A stretch of DNA of 64,000 nt from Enterobacter genomosp. O (GCF_001022965.1 NZ_LECZ01000025.1:496001-560000), one strand, 5' to 3'. Counted from the stretch's first letter, positions 46,177-55,911 are shown. Translations and numbers: made by a program. The notes: a model not told the origin generated them from the sequence alone.

Positions 46177-47613
46177 ATGAATACGTCAGTTGTTTCACCG
46201 GGTCGCGCTGGCCTGATATTGCTGTTAACCGGCCAGATGCTGCCGATGATTGATACCTCAATCACCAACGTGGCGCTGGACGCTATCACCCATTCACTGC
46301 ACGCTACCGCCACCGAGCTGGAGCTGATCGTCGCCCTCTACGGCGTCGCCTTTGCCGTCTGCCTCGCCCTCGGCAGCAAGCTCGGGGATAATTTTGGCCG
46401 TCGTCGTCTGTTTATGTGGGGCGTGGGGATCTTTGGCCTGACCTCTCTGCTGTGCGGAATGGCGGGCAACATCGAACAACTGCTGGCCGCGCGCATCGTT
46501 CAGGGCGCAGGAGCCGCGCTAATCATGCCGCAAATTCTTGCCACGCTGCACGTGACGCTGAAAGGCACCGCCCACGCGAAAGCCATTAGCCTGTTTGGCG
46601 GCATCGGCGGGATTGCGTTTATCGTCGGCCAGATGGGCGGCGGCTGGCTGGTGTCGGCGGATATCGCCGGGCTGGGCTGGCGTAACGCCTTCTTTATTAA
46701 CGTGCCGATTTGTCTGGTGGTGCTGGCGCTGAGCCGCCGTTTCGTACCGGAAACCCGTCGCGAGACGCCGTCCCGCATCGACTGGGCAGGCACCGTGATG
46801 CTGGCCATCATGCTTTGCTGCCTGCTGTTCCCGATGGCGCTTGGCCCACAGTGGCACTGGTCCTGGCCGCTGAAGGCGATGCTTCTCGCCCTAATCCCAC
46901 TGGCCTGGCTGATGGCGCTAAATGCGCGCAAAAAAGAGCGTAATAATGCCCACCCGCTGATCCCGCCGCGCCTGCTTGCGCTTCGCAGCGTTCGCTTTGG
47001 CGTACTGATTGCGATGCTATTTTTCAGCGTCTGGTCCGGGTTTATGTTTTGCATGGCGCTCACCATGCAGAGCGGTCTGGGGATGGCGCCGTGGCAGTCC
47101 GGGAACAGCTTTATTGCGCTGGGCGTGACCTACTTTATTTCCGCGTGGTTCGCGCCGCGTCTGATTGCCCGCTACAGCACCAGCACCATACTGCTGACGG
47201 GTCTGGCGATCCAGATTATCGGACTGCTGGCGCTGATGGCGACGTTCCGGCTGTGGGGTATGAACAACACCGCGCTGACGCTGGCACCCGCCACCGGGCT
47301 GGTGGGCTACGGGCAGGCGCTGATCGTGAACAGCTTCTACCGCATCGGCATGCGCGATATTCAGCCTGACGACGCCGGGGCCGCGAGCGCCATTCTCAGC
47401 ACGCTGCAGCAGGCTGCGTTGGGGCTGGGTCCGGCCATTTTTGGCGCGATTTTGCTGCACGCGCTGCAACACCATCACGGGGATTACACCCAGGCGGTTA
47501 ACGTCTTCCTGACGGTGGAAACGGTGATGATGGTGGTGCTGGCGCTGGCGACGCTGCGCATGCGCCATCGCCTGTGCCTGCCGGTAGTGAAGGTCTGTCA
47601 GGCCGCCAAATAA
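46177..47613 (+). CDS. MFS exporter, DHA2 (EmrB/QacA) type
   Basis: A 478-residue transporter with about fourteen hydrophobic segments. The family motifs are MIDTSITNVALDAITHSL in TM1, LGSKLGDNFGRRRLFMWG after TM2, and VQGAGAALIMPQILATL in TM4. It should export drugs or metabolites by proton antiport. The adjacent divergent MmyB-type regulator, which usually senses a small molecule, probably controls it. Substrate unknown. The TAA at 47611-47613 is followed 66 bases on by ybdG. Confidence 0.88.
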   Translation: MNTSVVSPGRAGLILLLTGQMLPMIDTSITNVALDAITHSLHATATELELIVALYGVAFAVCLALGSKLGDNFGRRRLFMWGVGIFGLTSLLCGMAGNIEQLLAARIVQGAGAALIMPQILATLHVTLKGTAHAKAISLFGGIGGIAFIVGQMGGGWLVSADIAGLGWRNAFFINVPICLVVLALSRRFVPETRRETPSRIDWAGTVMLAIMLCCLLFPMALGPQWHWSWPLKAMLLALIPLAWLMALNARKKERNNAHPLIPPRLLALRSVRFGVLIAMLFFSVWSGFMFCMALTMQSGLGMAPWQSGNSFIALGVTYFISAWFAPRLIARYSTSTILLTGLAIQIIGLLALMATFRLWGMNNTALTLAPATGLVGYGQALIVNSFYRIGMRDIQPDDAGAASAILSTLQQAALGLGPAIFGAILLHALQHHHGDYTQAVNVFLTVETVMMVVLALATLRMRHRLCLPVVKVCQAAK

Positions 47614-47678
47614 GTCCGTGAATTTGCATAATAGATCCGCAGCCGCCATTATGGGGCTGCATCAATACAGGAGACGTT

Positions 47679-48923
47679 ATGCAGGAATTAATTGCTCAGG
47701 TTGAAGAGTTAGGCATTGAAATTAATCACACCACCTCTTTAGTGATTATCTTTGGTATTATTTTTCTTACCGCCATTATCGTTCATTTTATTCTGCACAA
47801 AGTGGTGCTGCGAGCTTTCGAAAAACGCGCGCAGGCCAGCAGCCATTTATGGCTGCAGATCATTACCCAGAATAAATTATTTCACCGTCTGGCCTTTACC
47901 CTTCAGGGGATAATCGTTAACGTTCAGGCGGTACTGTGGCTGCAAAAAGGCAGCGAAGCGGCGGAAATTCTCACCACCTGCGCGAAGCTGTGGGTCATGG
48001 TGTATGCCCTGCTTTCCTTCTTCTCGCTGCTGGACGTGATTTTCAATCTGTCGCAGAAAATGGCGACCGCGTCGCAGCTGCCGCTGAAGGGGATCTTCCA
48101 GGGCATTAAGCTGGTGAGCGCGATACTGGTGGGGATTTTGATTATCTCCCTGCTGATCGGCCAGTCTCCGGCGATTCTGATAAGCGGCCTGGGTGCCATG
48201 GCGGCGGTATTAATGCTGGTCTTCAAAGACCCGATACTGGGGCTTGTGGCCGGTATTCAGCTCTCCGCCAACGATATGCTCAAGCTTGGCGACTGGCTGG
48301 AGATGCCAAAATACGGCGCCAACGGCACGGTGACGGACATCGGCCTGACCACCGTCAAAGTGCGCAATTTCGACAACACCATTACCACCATCCCGACGTG
48401 GGCGCTGGTCTCCGACGCCTTTATCAACTGGAGCGGGATGTCTGCCTCCGGCGGGCGACGCATTAAGCGCAGCCTGAATATCGATACCACCAGCATTCAT
48501 TTTCTCGACGAGCAGGAGCAGCAGAAGCTGATTCAGGCGAAGCTGCTGAAGCCCTATCTGGCCGCGCGACATGAGGAAATAAACCTGTGGAATCAGCAGA
48601 ACGGCGAAGGCGAATCGGTATTAAACCTGCGCAAGATGACCAATATTGGTACCTTCCGCGCCTACCTGAATGAATATCTGCGCAACCACCCGCGTATTCG
48701 TAAAGATATGACGCTAATGGTGCGCCAGCTCGCTCCTGACGCGAATGGTTTACCGATTGAAATATATGCCTTCACCAATACGGTTGTCTGGGCGGAATAT
48801 GAGGAGATTCAGGCGGACATCTTCGACCATATTTTTGCGGTAGTGGATGAATTTGGTCTGCGCATTCACCAGTCGCCGACCGGGAACGATATTCGCGCCC
48901 TTGCGGGCGCTGTCGCCAGATAA
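47679..48923 (+). CDS. ybdG: Miniconductance mechanosensitive channel
   Basis: A 414-residue MscS-family channel matching E. coli YbdG in length and sequence. Five N-terminal membrane segments precede the pore helix region [26 protein letters not shown], then the beta domain ([27 protein letters not shown]) and a C-terminal domain ending [18 protein letters not shown]. It protects against hypo-osmotic shock. In E. coli it lies between pheP and nfsB; here other genes are inserted on both sides. It ends one base before the convergent LacI gene. Confidence 0.96.
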   Translation: MQELIAQVEELGIEINHTTSLVIIFGIIFLTAIIVHFILHKVVLRAFEKRAQASSHLWLQIITQNKLFHRLAFTLQGIIVNVQAVLWLQKGSEAAEILTTCAKLWVMVYALLSFFSLLDVIFNLSQKMATASQLPLKGIFQGIKLVSAILVGILIISLLIGQSPAILISGLGAMAAVLMLVFKDPILGLVAGIQLSANDMLKLGDWLEMPKYGANGTVTDIGLTTVKVRNFDNTITTIPTWALVSDAFINWSGMSASGGRRIKRSLNIDTTSIHFLDEQEQQKLIQAKLLKPYLAARHEEINLWNQQNGEGESVLNLRKMTNIGTFRAYLNEYLRNHPRIRKDMTLMVRQLAPDANGLPIEIYAFTNTVVWAEYEEIQADIFDHIFAVVDEFGLRIHQSPTGNDIRALAGAVAR

Positions 48924-49895
48924 TCAGGCGCTGGCGCGGGAAATAAAGCGCCAGTCCATCATCACTCTTTCCGTGGGCGCATCCGGGTTGTCGATCTTAT
49001 TTAAGAGCAGATCGACCGCCTTGCGCCCGATATCCCGCGACGGCTGCTCAATGGTGGTCAGCGAAATCATGTCCGCCAGCTCGGTGCCGTCAAAACCGAC
49101 AACCGCGATATCCTCCGGCACGCGCAGTCCCGCCTGCTGAATGGCGCGTAAGGCCCCCGCTGCCAGCGTGTCGGAAACGGCAAATACCGCGTCCGGCGGG
49201 TTTTCCTTCAGCAGATTTTGCATGGCGGCCATTCCGGCGCGGGAGCTGAGATCGCTCGCGTACTCCACCGCCTGATACGCCAGGTCTTTAAGGTGGATCA
49301 CGCTTTTGTAGCCGCGCTCGCGCAGGCGGGCATATTTATAGCTGAGGTCGTGGTTGATCATCGCGATACGCGTATGGCCGCTCTCGGCCAGCTGGCTGAC
49401 GGCATGCTGGGAGGCATCGACGTCGTTAATCCCCACGCAGGAAACCGTACCGGCGTCGGCGTATTCGGCGCACTGCACCCACGGGGCAGAACCTATCAAC
49501 GTTGCCAGTTCCGGCAGCTTCGAAAAGGCGTCCATGGTGATAATGCCGTCGACGATTTTGCCGGAGAGCAGGCTTAAGCCCGAGCGGGAGCGTTCGATAT
49601 CAGAGCCAGAGTTGCACAGCAGAATGCGGTAGCCGTTTTTCTCAGCCTCTTCTTCGATGCCCTTCACCACCTCGGCGCAGAACGGGTTGGCAATGTTCGA
49701 GACCATCACCAGGATCATGTAGCTGCGGGCGGTACGAAGCTGGCGCGCCAGCAGATTGGGCTGATAGTTGCTCTCCTGGATCGCCTGCAGGACGCGCTCG
49801 CGATTTTTCGCCTTCACGGTGTCGCTGTTGTTGAGCACACGGGAAACCGTCGCCACGGAGACCCCGGCCAGCTGAGCGATTTTCTGAATTGACAT
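48924..49895 (-). CDS. LacI family transcriptional regulator
   Basis: A 323-residue repressor. The HTH is at 1-25 (MSIQKIAQLAGVSVATVSRVLNN), the hinge helix QPNLLARQLRT, and the periplasmic-binding-like sensor domain runs to the end. It is the last gene of a same-strand cluster with an oxidoreductase, a TIM-barrel isomerase and an MFS importer. The twin palindromes in front of the importer gene (53407-53449) are its likely operators. Inducer unknown; it is probably a sugar, polyol or derivative handled by those enzymes. Confidence 0.92.
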   Translation of the reverse strand: MSIQKIAQLAGVSVATVSRVLNNSDTVKAKNRERVLQAIQESNYQPNLLARQLRTARSYMILVMVSNIANPFCAEVVKGIEEEAEKNGYRILLCNSGSDIERSRSGLSLLSGKIVDGIITMDAFSKLPELATLIGSAPWVQCAEYADAGTVSCVGINDVDASQHAVSQLAESGHTRIAMINHDLSYKYARLRERGYKSVIHLKDLAYQAVEYASDLSSRAGMAAMQNLLKENPPDAVFAVSDTLAAGALRAIQQAGLRVPEDIAVVGFDGTELADMISLTTIEQPSRDIGRKAVDLLLNKIDNPDAPTERVMMDWRFISRASA

Positions 49896-49970
49896 AGCGA
49901 CGACACATCCTGCGGTTAGCGTTTTGTGCAGGCTACCATAAATTCGCTGCCCGGCGAACCGGGCAACGCG

Positions 49971-51113
49971 TCATTGCGCCACGCAAACCCAGCGCTGCTG
50001 CTGATGGCTTTTTACTATTGCATCAATGATATACATCACGTTCGCGCCATCGTGGAAGGTGGCAAACGCGGGCCGATCCGGCATTGCGCCCGCCTGCACG
50101 GCACGGTAGAACTGCGCCATCATGTTTTTAAAGGCGTCCGGCCAGCCTTCAATATGCCCGCCGGGAAAATGGGCGCTGTCGGCCACGTCAGGGTTCATCA
50201 GGCTCGGGTCGTCGGTGAGCGTCTGGTTTGCCTGCGCGCGATGGCCAATCCACAGCTGCTGCGGGTTCTCCTGATCCCACGCCACCGACCGCTCGCTGCC
50301 GTTGATCTCAAACGCCAGGCGGTTTTTGCGCCCGGCGCTCACCTGCGAGACGCTAAAGCTGCCTTTGCTGCCGTCGTCAAAGCGAAACAGCACCGAGCCG
50401 AAGTCTTCCGTGGTGACCGGTTTGTCCTCATAGCGGGCGTGTTCGTCATGCACGAAGGTCTGATTTCCGGCCACGTTAGCCTTGCGCGTCGGCCAGACGA
50501 TAGCGAGGTCGGCCATCACCTCGGTGATGCGGCGGCCGGTGACAAACTGCACCGTGTCGCACCAGTGGGAGCCGATATCCGCCACCGCGCGCGATGCACC
50601 GCCCAGCGCGGCATCCACGCGCCAGTTATAGTCGGTTTCCAGCAGCATCCAGTCCTGCAGATAACTGCCGTGCGCGGCAAACACCCGTCCAACGCTACCC
50701 GCGCGCAGCATGCTCGCGGCCTGTCGCACCATCGCAAACTGGCGATAGACAAAGCTCACGCCGTGCACCACGCCCGCCCGCTCTGCCAGCGCCACCAGCT
50801 CGCGCGCCTCGTCCGGAGTCATGCACAGCGGCTTCTCGGAAAAAACGTGCTTTCCCGCGCGCAGGATCTGGCGGTTAATCTCCGCATGCAGGTGGTTCGG
50901 CGTGCAGTTGTGCACCACGTGCAGATCGGGATGTGCGAGTAACGCATCCACGCTGCCATAGGCGTGCGGGACGTTAAGCCGACGCGCTTTTTCCTGCGCC
51001 TGCGCCAGCGTGCTGTCGCACAGCGCGACGACCTGGACAAAACCCAACCGCCTGAGCGCCTCGATATGCGCCGGGCCGATAAACCCGCTGCCGATAATTC
51101 CGACGTTAATCAT
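49971..51113 (-). CDS. Gfo/Idh/MocA family oxidoreductase
   Basis: A 380-residue dehydrogenase. The NAD(P)-binding GIIGSGFIGPAHIEAL is at 4-19, the conserved HVFSEKPLCMT (EKP), and a C-terminal GFO_IDH_MocA domain with HWCDTVQFVTG. Members oxidise sugars, inositols or their derivatives at a hydroxyl. The start at 51113 has AGGAGG five bases upstream; an in-frame extension of 32 codons lies inside the upstream gene. It overlaps the TIM-barrel gene by 8 bases, so they are coupled. Confidence 0.92.
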   Translation of the reverse strand: MINVGIIGSGFIGPAHIEALRRLGFVQVVALCDSTLAQAQEKARRLNVPHAYGSVDALLAHPDLHVVHNCTPNHLHAEINRQILRAGKHVFSEKPLCMTPDEARELVALAERAGVVHGVSFVYRQFAMVRQAASMLRAGSVGRVFAAHGSYLQDWMLLETDYNWRVDAALGGASRAVADIGSHWCDTVQFVTGRRITEVMADLAIVWPTRKANVAGNQTFVHDEHARYEDKPVTTEDFGSVLFRFDDGSKGSFSVSQVSAGRKNRLAFEINGSERSVAWDQENPQQLWIGHRAQANQTLTDDPSLMNPDVADSAHFPGGHIEGWPDAFKNMMAQFYRAVQAGAMPDRPAFATFHDGANVMYIIDAIVKSHQQQRWVCVAQ

Positions 51114-52131
51114 GGCTGCCTCCTGCCGCGAAATCATCAAACGCGCGCCCGGAGACCGGGATAATGTGGCGACGGATAAACGCGCTGCCCTCACTCGCGC
51201 CGGTATCACCGTCCTTCAGGCAGCACTCCCACTCCAGTACCGCCCAGCCGTCGTAGTCGTACTGGGTCAGTTTGCTGAAAATGCCCTTGAAGTCGATCTG
51301 CCCATCGCCCAGCGAACGGAAGCGACCGGCACGGTTGATCCACGGCTGATAGCCGCCGTACACGCCGCTCCGTCCGCTCGCACGGTATTCGGCGTCCTTC
51401 ACGTGGAATGCTTTGATGCGAGCGTGATAGATGTCGATAAAGGCCAGATAGTCCATCTGCTGCAGCAACATATGGCTCGGGTCGTAGAGAATGTTGCAGC
51501 GCGGGTGGTTATCCACCAGCGCCAGAAAACGCTCAAACGTCACCCCATCGTGCAGATCTTCCCCCGGATGCAGCTCAAAACAGACGTCTACGCCCTGTTC
51601 ACCGAAGGTATCCAGAATCGGCCGCCAGCGGGCTGCCAGCTCCACGAATGCTTCCTGAAAACGCTGCTCGTTATGCGGCGGCCACGGATAGAAAAACGGC
51701 CATGCCAGCGAGCCTGAGAACGTTGCGTGCGCTTTCAGGCCCAATCTGGCGGAAGCGATCGCCGCCTGCTTCAGCTTCTGCGTGGCCCACGCCCGGCGGG
51801 CCGTATCGTTACCGCGCACTGACGCGGGCGCGAAATGGTCAAACGCGTCGCTGTAAGCCGGGTTTACCGCCACAAGCTGCCCTTCAAGATGGGTAGACAG
51901 CTCGCTGATGACAAGCCCCTGTGCGGCCAGCTTAGCGGTGACTTCATCGCAGTAATCCTGGCTCTCTGCGGCTTTCTCTACATCAAAAATGTGCGGATGA
52001 TTGCAGGGGATCTGCACCGCTTTATAGCCCTTATCTGCCGCCCACCCCGCAAGGCCGTCGAGCGAGTTAAACGGAGCCTCTTCGCCAATAAACTGCGACA
52101 GAAAAATACCGGGTCCTTTCATCGTTCTCAT
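51106..52131 (-). CDS. Sugar phosphate isomerase/epimerase family protein (TIM barrel)
   Basis: A 341-residue AP-endonuclease-2-like TIM barrel. Metal-site type segments are CFELHPGEDLHDG, CNILYDPSHMLLQQMD, IKAFHVKDAEY and the C-terminal AVLEWECCLKD, which hold the Glu/Asp/His ligands of xylose-isomerase-like enzymes. Such proteins isomerise, epimerise or dehydrate keto-sugars and inositols. They commonly pair with Gfo/Idh enzymes as here. GGAGG stands four bases before the ATG at 52131. Confidence 0.9.
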   Translation of the reverse strand: MRTMKGPGIFLSQFIGEEAPFNSLDGLAGWAADKGYKAVQIPCNHPHIFDVEKAAESQDYCDEVTAKLAAQGLVISELSTHLEGQLVAVNPAYSDAFDHFAPASVRGNDTARRAWATQKLKQAAIASARLGLKAHATFSGSLAWPFFYPWPPHNEQRFQEAFVELAARWRPILDTFGEQGVDVCFELHPGEDLHDGVTFERFLALVDNHPRCNILYDPSHMLLQQMDYLAFIDIYHARIKAFHVKDAEYRASGRSGVYGGYQPWINRAGRFRSLGDGQIDFKGIFSKLTQYDYDGWAVLEWECCLKDGDTGASEGSAFIRRHIIPVSGRAFDDFAAGGSHD

Positions 52132-52146
52132 ACCACCTCCAGAACA

Positions 52147-53385
52147 TTACGCCTTGTCATCGTCATACCTGAACGTGAGAAGGAAAATCAGCGCGATCGC
52201 CGCGGCGGCCACCGCCGGGATCCACCAGAATGTCACCCACGCCTGCGGCACGGTTTGCCCCGCCACCAGACGGTTATAGAGCGCCCCGGAAATCTGCGAG
52301 CCGAGCAGCATTCCGATACCGTAGGTGAACATCACAATCATGCTCTGCGCCTGGCCTTTTACTTTTTCGCCCGCCACGCGGTCGGTATAGATAAAGCCCA
52401 CCACAAAGAAAAAGTCATAGCACACGCCGTGCAGCAGAATGCCGATGTACAGCAGGAAACGTCCCTCTTCGCTCACGCCGAGGGCAAACATGGCGTAACG
52501 TACGAACCACGCCAGCATGCCGATCAGCAGCATAATTTTCACGCCCAAACGGCGGAACAGCAGCGGGATCACCAGCATGAAGACGATCTCCGACATCTGC
52601 CCGAACGACATCGCAGTGCTGACGTCCGCAATCCCTGCGTCTGCCAGATAAGACGCGGTATAGGCGTAGTAGGTACCTAGCGGCACGGAAATCAGCATCG
52701 CGCAGACGGAGAAGACGAAGAAGTGACGGGTTTTAAGCAGCGCGAAGGCATCCGCACAGAACAGATCGCGCACCTTAACCGGCAGCCCTTTCGCGGGGGC
52801 CGGGGTGTGCGGCAACGTCAGGCTGTAGATGGCCAGCAGCACGGAGCTGGCCGCGGCCACCTGAAAAATAGTGACGCTTGCGGACACGCCGGTGACGCCA
52901 ATAAATATCCCCGCCGCAATCCAGCCGATAGTGCCGAACACGCGAACCACCGGGAAGGTTTTATCGACGTTTGCCAGGCTGTGAAACGCGATGTTGTTGG
53001 TCAGCGCAAGCGTTGGCATATAGCAGAGCGTGTAGCCAAACAGCAGGCCGATCAGCAGCGCGCCGTTTTCAGCAACGAGCGCGCCCGGAACGAACCACAG
53101 AATCGCCGCGCCCGCGAGATGCATCACCGCCATCACCTTCTGCGAGGCAAAGAAGCGATCCACCAGCATGCCGAGCACAAACGGCGAGAGAATAGAGGCG
53201 ATTGGCCCGGCGGAGAACGCATCGCCAATCAGCAAAGACATGTTGTGCTGGGTCATCACCAGGCCGAGCGTAACCGACCAGCTACCCCAGATAAAAAACT
53301 GCAAAAACATCATTAACGACAGCCGCGGAACCAGCAGCCGGTGCTGTGCTATCGCCTTTCCACTACTTTCAGTTGTTGACACCAT
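52147..53385 (-). CDS. MFS transporter, NupG-like (nucleoside/sugar:H+ symporter family)
   Basis: A 412-residue importer with about twelve membrane segments. PRLSLMMFLQFFIWGSWSVTLGLVM and PFVLGMLVDRFFASQKVMAVMHL match the NupG/XapB type. I take the start at 53385 (MVSTTESSG) instead of an in-frame codon at 53430, which lies between the two operators. It is the first gene of the LacI-controlled operon, so the substrate is probably the same sugar-like compound used by the downstream enzymes, perhaps a nucleoside or glycoside. Confidence 0.88.
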   Translation of the reverse strand: MVSTTESSGKAIAQHRLLVPRLSLMMFLQFFIWGSWSVTLGLVMTQHNMSLLIGDAFSAGPIASILSPFVLGMLVDRFFASQKVMAVMHLAGAAILWFVPGALVAENGALLIGLLFGYTLCYMPTLALTNNIAFHSLANVDKTFPVVRVFGTIGWIAAGIFIGVTGVSASVTIFQVAAASSVLLAIYSLTLPHTPAPAKGLPVKVRDLFCADAFALLKTRHFFVFSVCAMLISVPLGTYYAYTASYLADAGIADVSTAMSFGQMSEIVFMLVIPLLFRRLGVKIMLLIGMLAWFVRYAMFALGVSEEGRFLLYIGILLHGVCYDFFFVVGFIYTDRVAGEKVKGQAQSMIVMFTYGIGMLLGSQISGALYNRLVAGQTVPQAWVTFWWIPAVAAAAIALIFLLTFRYDDDKA

Positions 53386-53406
53386 GATGAGCCTCACCCA
53401 GAAAAA

Positions 53407-53449
53407 GTAATCGATTACAAAACAGTTCAAATAAAAAGTAATCGATTAC
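53407..53449. promoter_or_regulatory. Two LacI-type operators
   Basis: The 12-base palindrome GTAATCGATTAC, with the central CG typical of LacI/GalR sites, occurs at 53407-53418 and again at 53438-53449, 31 bases apart, or three helical turns. It lies 22-64 bases upstream of the MFS start. The regulator is most likely the LacI protein of the same operon. Confidence 0.85.
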
Positions 53450-53536
53450 AAAATAAAGATCCTGTGGATCGAAACGGAATTGGGAGGGGAGTCACGATAA
53501 AGGTGCTGTATATCAAAACGAGGCGTTTGATTGCCA

Positions 53537-53556
53537 TTATAGCCAATAGGCTATAA
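53537..53556. promoter_or_regulatory. Palindrome upstream of the RelE/XRE pair
   Basis: TTATAGCC and GGCTATAA arms of eight bases surround AATA. It lies 33 bases before the toxin ATG and includes a TATAA(A) element that could be the -10. Probable operator for the antitoxin. The GGCTA half-site matches that at 45105-45125. Confidence 0.65.
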
Positions 53557-53588
53557 AATAAAACGGCGAGGAAGCAACAGGAGAAACG

Positions 53589-53951
53589 ATGTGGAACGTC
53601 GAGACAACGGACAGATTTGATGAATGGTTCTTTGAACAAACAACAGCATTGAAAGAAGATGTGCTGGCGATGATGCATATCCTTGCTGAGTTTGGCCCAA
53701 CGCTTGGGCGGCCATATGTAGACACCGTAAAGGCTTCAGCCTATGCGAATATGAAAGAGTTACGCATTCAGCATGCGGGCAAACCCATCAGGGCCTTTTT
53801 TGCTTTTGATCCTGACCGTAAAGCGATTGTGCTCTGTGCAGGAGACAAAACCGGTTGTAACCAAAAACGGTTTTATAAAGAAATGATTACGCTGGCTGAC
53901 GTTGAGTACAGCAGACATCTGGCTGATAAGGAGGCCATATGGCAACGCTAA
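53589..53951 (+). CDS. RelE/ParE (HigB-like, Gp49) toxin
   Basis: A 120-residue toxin. The family signature is MKELRIQHAGKPIRAFFAFDP followed by KAIVLCAGDKTGCNQKRFY, with basic residues typical of ribosome-dependent mRNA endonucleases of the HigB/RelE group. It overlaps the XRE antitoxin gene by 13 bases. Complete, with no damaging change seen, in contrast to the broken toxin at 44730-45060. Confidence 0.9.
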   Translation: MWNVETTDRFDEWFFEQTTALKEDVLAMMHILAEFGPTLGRPYVDTVKASAYANMKELRIQHAGKPIRAFFAFDPDRKAIVLCAGDKTGCNQKRFYKEMITLADVEYSRHLADKEAIWQR

Positions 53952-54238
53952 AAGAACTTATGGCACAACAGAGCGCGGAAAGTCGGGAGCGTATTGCGGC
54001 TAAAGTTGAAGTGATGCGCAGAATTGTTTCCCTGAATCAATTGCGGGAAGAGCTCAATGTTTCGCAGACGGAACTGGCCAACGCAATGGGGGTAAAACAA
54101 CCCACTGTAGCGAAAATCGAACAGCCGGGTAACGATCCCCGGCTTTCAACACTCAAACGCTATGTCAGTGCCCTCGGCGGTGAACTGAGCATTGATGTCA
54201 CGTTACCGAATGGGAAACGGATAGCGTTTCAGATTTGA
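53939..54238 (+). CDS. XRE-family antitoxin
   Basis: A 99-residue protein. An N-terminal helix (MATLKELMAQQSAESRERIAAK) is followed by an HTH at about 43-72 (NVSQTELANAMGVKQPTVAKIEQ). The C-terminal ALGGELSIDVTLPNGKRIAF is the DUF-type tail typical of HigA2-like antitoxins. It is translationally coupled to the toxin and probably represses the pair from the palindrome at 53537-53556. Confidence 0.9.
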   Translation: MATLKELMAQQSAESRERIAAKVEVMRRIVSLNQLREELNVSQTELANAMGVKQPTVAKIEQPGNDPRLSTLKRYVSALGGELSIDVTLPNGKRIAFQI

Positions 54239-54307
54239 TATTGCACGTTGCAGGCCGGCTGGCGGCTTCGCTGATCCGGTCTACAAAATAATAACGGCCC
54301 GGAACAT

Positions 54308-54337
54308 GTAGGCCCGGTAAGCGCAGCGCCACCGGGC
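54308..54337. repeat. REP-type palindromic element
   Basis: GTAGGCCCGGTAAGCGCAGC followed by GCCACCGGGC is a diverged copy of the REP units at 8853 and 13771. Confidence 0.75.
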
Positions 54338-54374
54338 GTGAGGGCAGGTGCGGTCTGGTTTGGTGCGGTCTGGT

Positions 54375-54411
54375 GCCCTCACCCCGGCCCTCTCCCACAG
54401 GGAGAGGGAGA
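54375..54411. repeat. Single palindromic repeat element
   Basis: CCCTCACCC, then CCCTCTCCC-ACA-GGGAGAGGG, the same family as at 5321 and 37453. It lies between the antitoxin gene and the pheP stop, and its palindromic core could also act as a transcription stop for pheP. Confidence 0.8.
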
Positions 54412-54419
54412 AAACCGTG

Positions 54420-55808
54420 CTACTTTTTGCGCGAAAGCTTGAACGCGATAAACAGGAACACCACCCACACCGGCAGCAGCATCGCTGACAGGCGCATATC
54501 ATCCATGGTGCACATCAGCACCAGAATCAGCCCCAGGAAAGCGATACAGAGATAGTTGCCCGCCGGGTAGAGCAGCGCCTTGAACTGCGTCTCGCGTCCC
54601 TTGCGGCGCATCGCGGCGCGAAAGCGCAGGTGCGCCAGGCAGATCATGATCCAGTTAAGCAGCAGCGTGGCGACAACCAGCGCCATCAGCAGGCCAAAGG
54701 CCTCTTTCGGCAGCAGGTAGTTGATCAGCACCACCAGCGAGGTAATGGCGCCCGAGAGCAGCAGGGAGTTCACCGGCACGCCGCGGCGGCTCACGCGGGT
54801 GAGGAACTTCGGCGCATTGCCCTGTACGGAGAGGCCAAACAGCATGCGGCTGTTGGAGTAGACGCCGCTGTTATAGACCGACAGTGACGCGACCAGGATA
54901 ACGAAGTTCAGCGCAGAGGCGACCACGTTGCTGTTCAGATCGTGGAAAATCATCACGAACGGGCTGCTGTCGGATTTCACTTCCACCCACGGATAAAGTG
55001 CTAGCAGCACCACCAGCGAGCCGATGTAGAACAGCAGAATACGGTACACCACCTGGTTAACCGCTTTTGGAATGCTCTTGTGCGGGTCGCGCGCTTCGGC
55101 GGCGGTAATGCCAATCAGCTCCAGCCCACCAAAGGAGAACATGATCACCGCCAGGGAGAGGATTAGCCCTTTCCAGCCGGTGGCGAGGAAGCCGCCGTGC
55201 TGCCACAGGTTGTCGATCGTCGCGCGCTCGCCGCCGTGGCCGGAGAACAGCAGCCACAGGCCAAAGCCGATCATGCCGATAATCGCCAGCACTTTGATCA
55301 GCGCAAACCAGAACTCGGTTTCACCGTACAGGCGCACGTTGACGAGGTTAATGGCGTTAATAATGATGAAGAAGGCCGCCGCCCAGATCCACGTCGGGAC
55401 ATCCGGCAGCCAGTACTGCATGTAAATACCTGCGGCGGTCAGCTCCGCCATCCCTACCAGCACGAACATCACCCAGTAGTTCCAGCCGGACAGGAAGCCT
55501 GCAAACGGGCCCCAGTATTTATAAGCAAAGTGTGCGAAGGAGCCAGAAACCGGCTCTTCAACAACCATCTCGCCAAGCTGGCGCATGATCAGGAAGGCGA
55601 TAACCCCGGCGATACCGTAACCCAGCAGAACCGCGGGGCCGGCCATCTGAATAGCGGGGCCGATGCCGAGAAACAGCCCGGTACCGATCGCGCCGCCAAG
55701 GGCAATTAACTGAATATGTCGATTTTGCAAACCACGTTGCAGCGTCGGATTCTGATCCGACGAGGCTTCAGTGCTACCATGGCCTGAAGCGGATGACGCG
55801 TCTTTCAC
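54420..55808 (-). CDS. pheP: Phenylalanine-specific permease
   Basis: A 462-residue amino-acid:proton symporter of the APC/AAT family, close to the 458 residues of E. coli PheP. LQRGLQNRHIQLIALGGAIG and TGLFLGIGPAIQMAGPAVLL form the first helix region, and FGGLELIGITAAEARDPHKS is the family hallmark. Twelve membrane segments are apparent. Its presence on the same side as ybdG and nfsB matches E. coli gene content. The N-terminal 25 residues are Ser-rich and differ from E. coli. Confidence 0.94.
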   Translation of the reverse strand: MKDASSASGHGSTEASSDQNPTLQRGLQNRHIQLIALGGAIGTGLFLGIGPAIQMAGPAVLLGYGIAGVIAFLIMRQLGEMVVEEPVSGSFAHFAYKYWGPFAGFLSGWNYWVMFVLVGMAELTAAGIYMQYWLPDVPTWIWAAAFFIIINAINLVNVRLYGETEFWFALIKVLAIIGMIGFGLWLLFSGHGGERATIDNLWQHGGFLATGWKGLILSLAVIMFSFGGLELIGITAAEARDPHKSIPKAVNQVVYRILLFYIGSLVVLLALYPWVEVKSDSSPFVMIFHDLNSNVVASALNFVILVASLSVYNSGVYSNSRMLFGLSVQGNAPKFLTRVSRRGVPVNSLLLSGAITSLVVLINYLLPKEAFGLLMALVVATLLLNWIMICLAHLRFRAAMRRKGRETQFKALLYPAGNYLCIAFLGLILVLMCTMDDMRLSAMLLPVWVVFLFIAFKLSRKK

Positions 55809-55911
55809 GTCCTACCCCTGTCTCTTTTTTAGAAGGGGCACGTTTTAACACTTCATGCTGGAGGTAGCAAGGGATTGGGGCATCCCTGCCCCGGATAACG
55901 AGGTGGAACGC

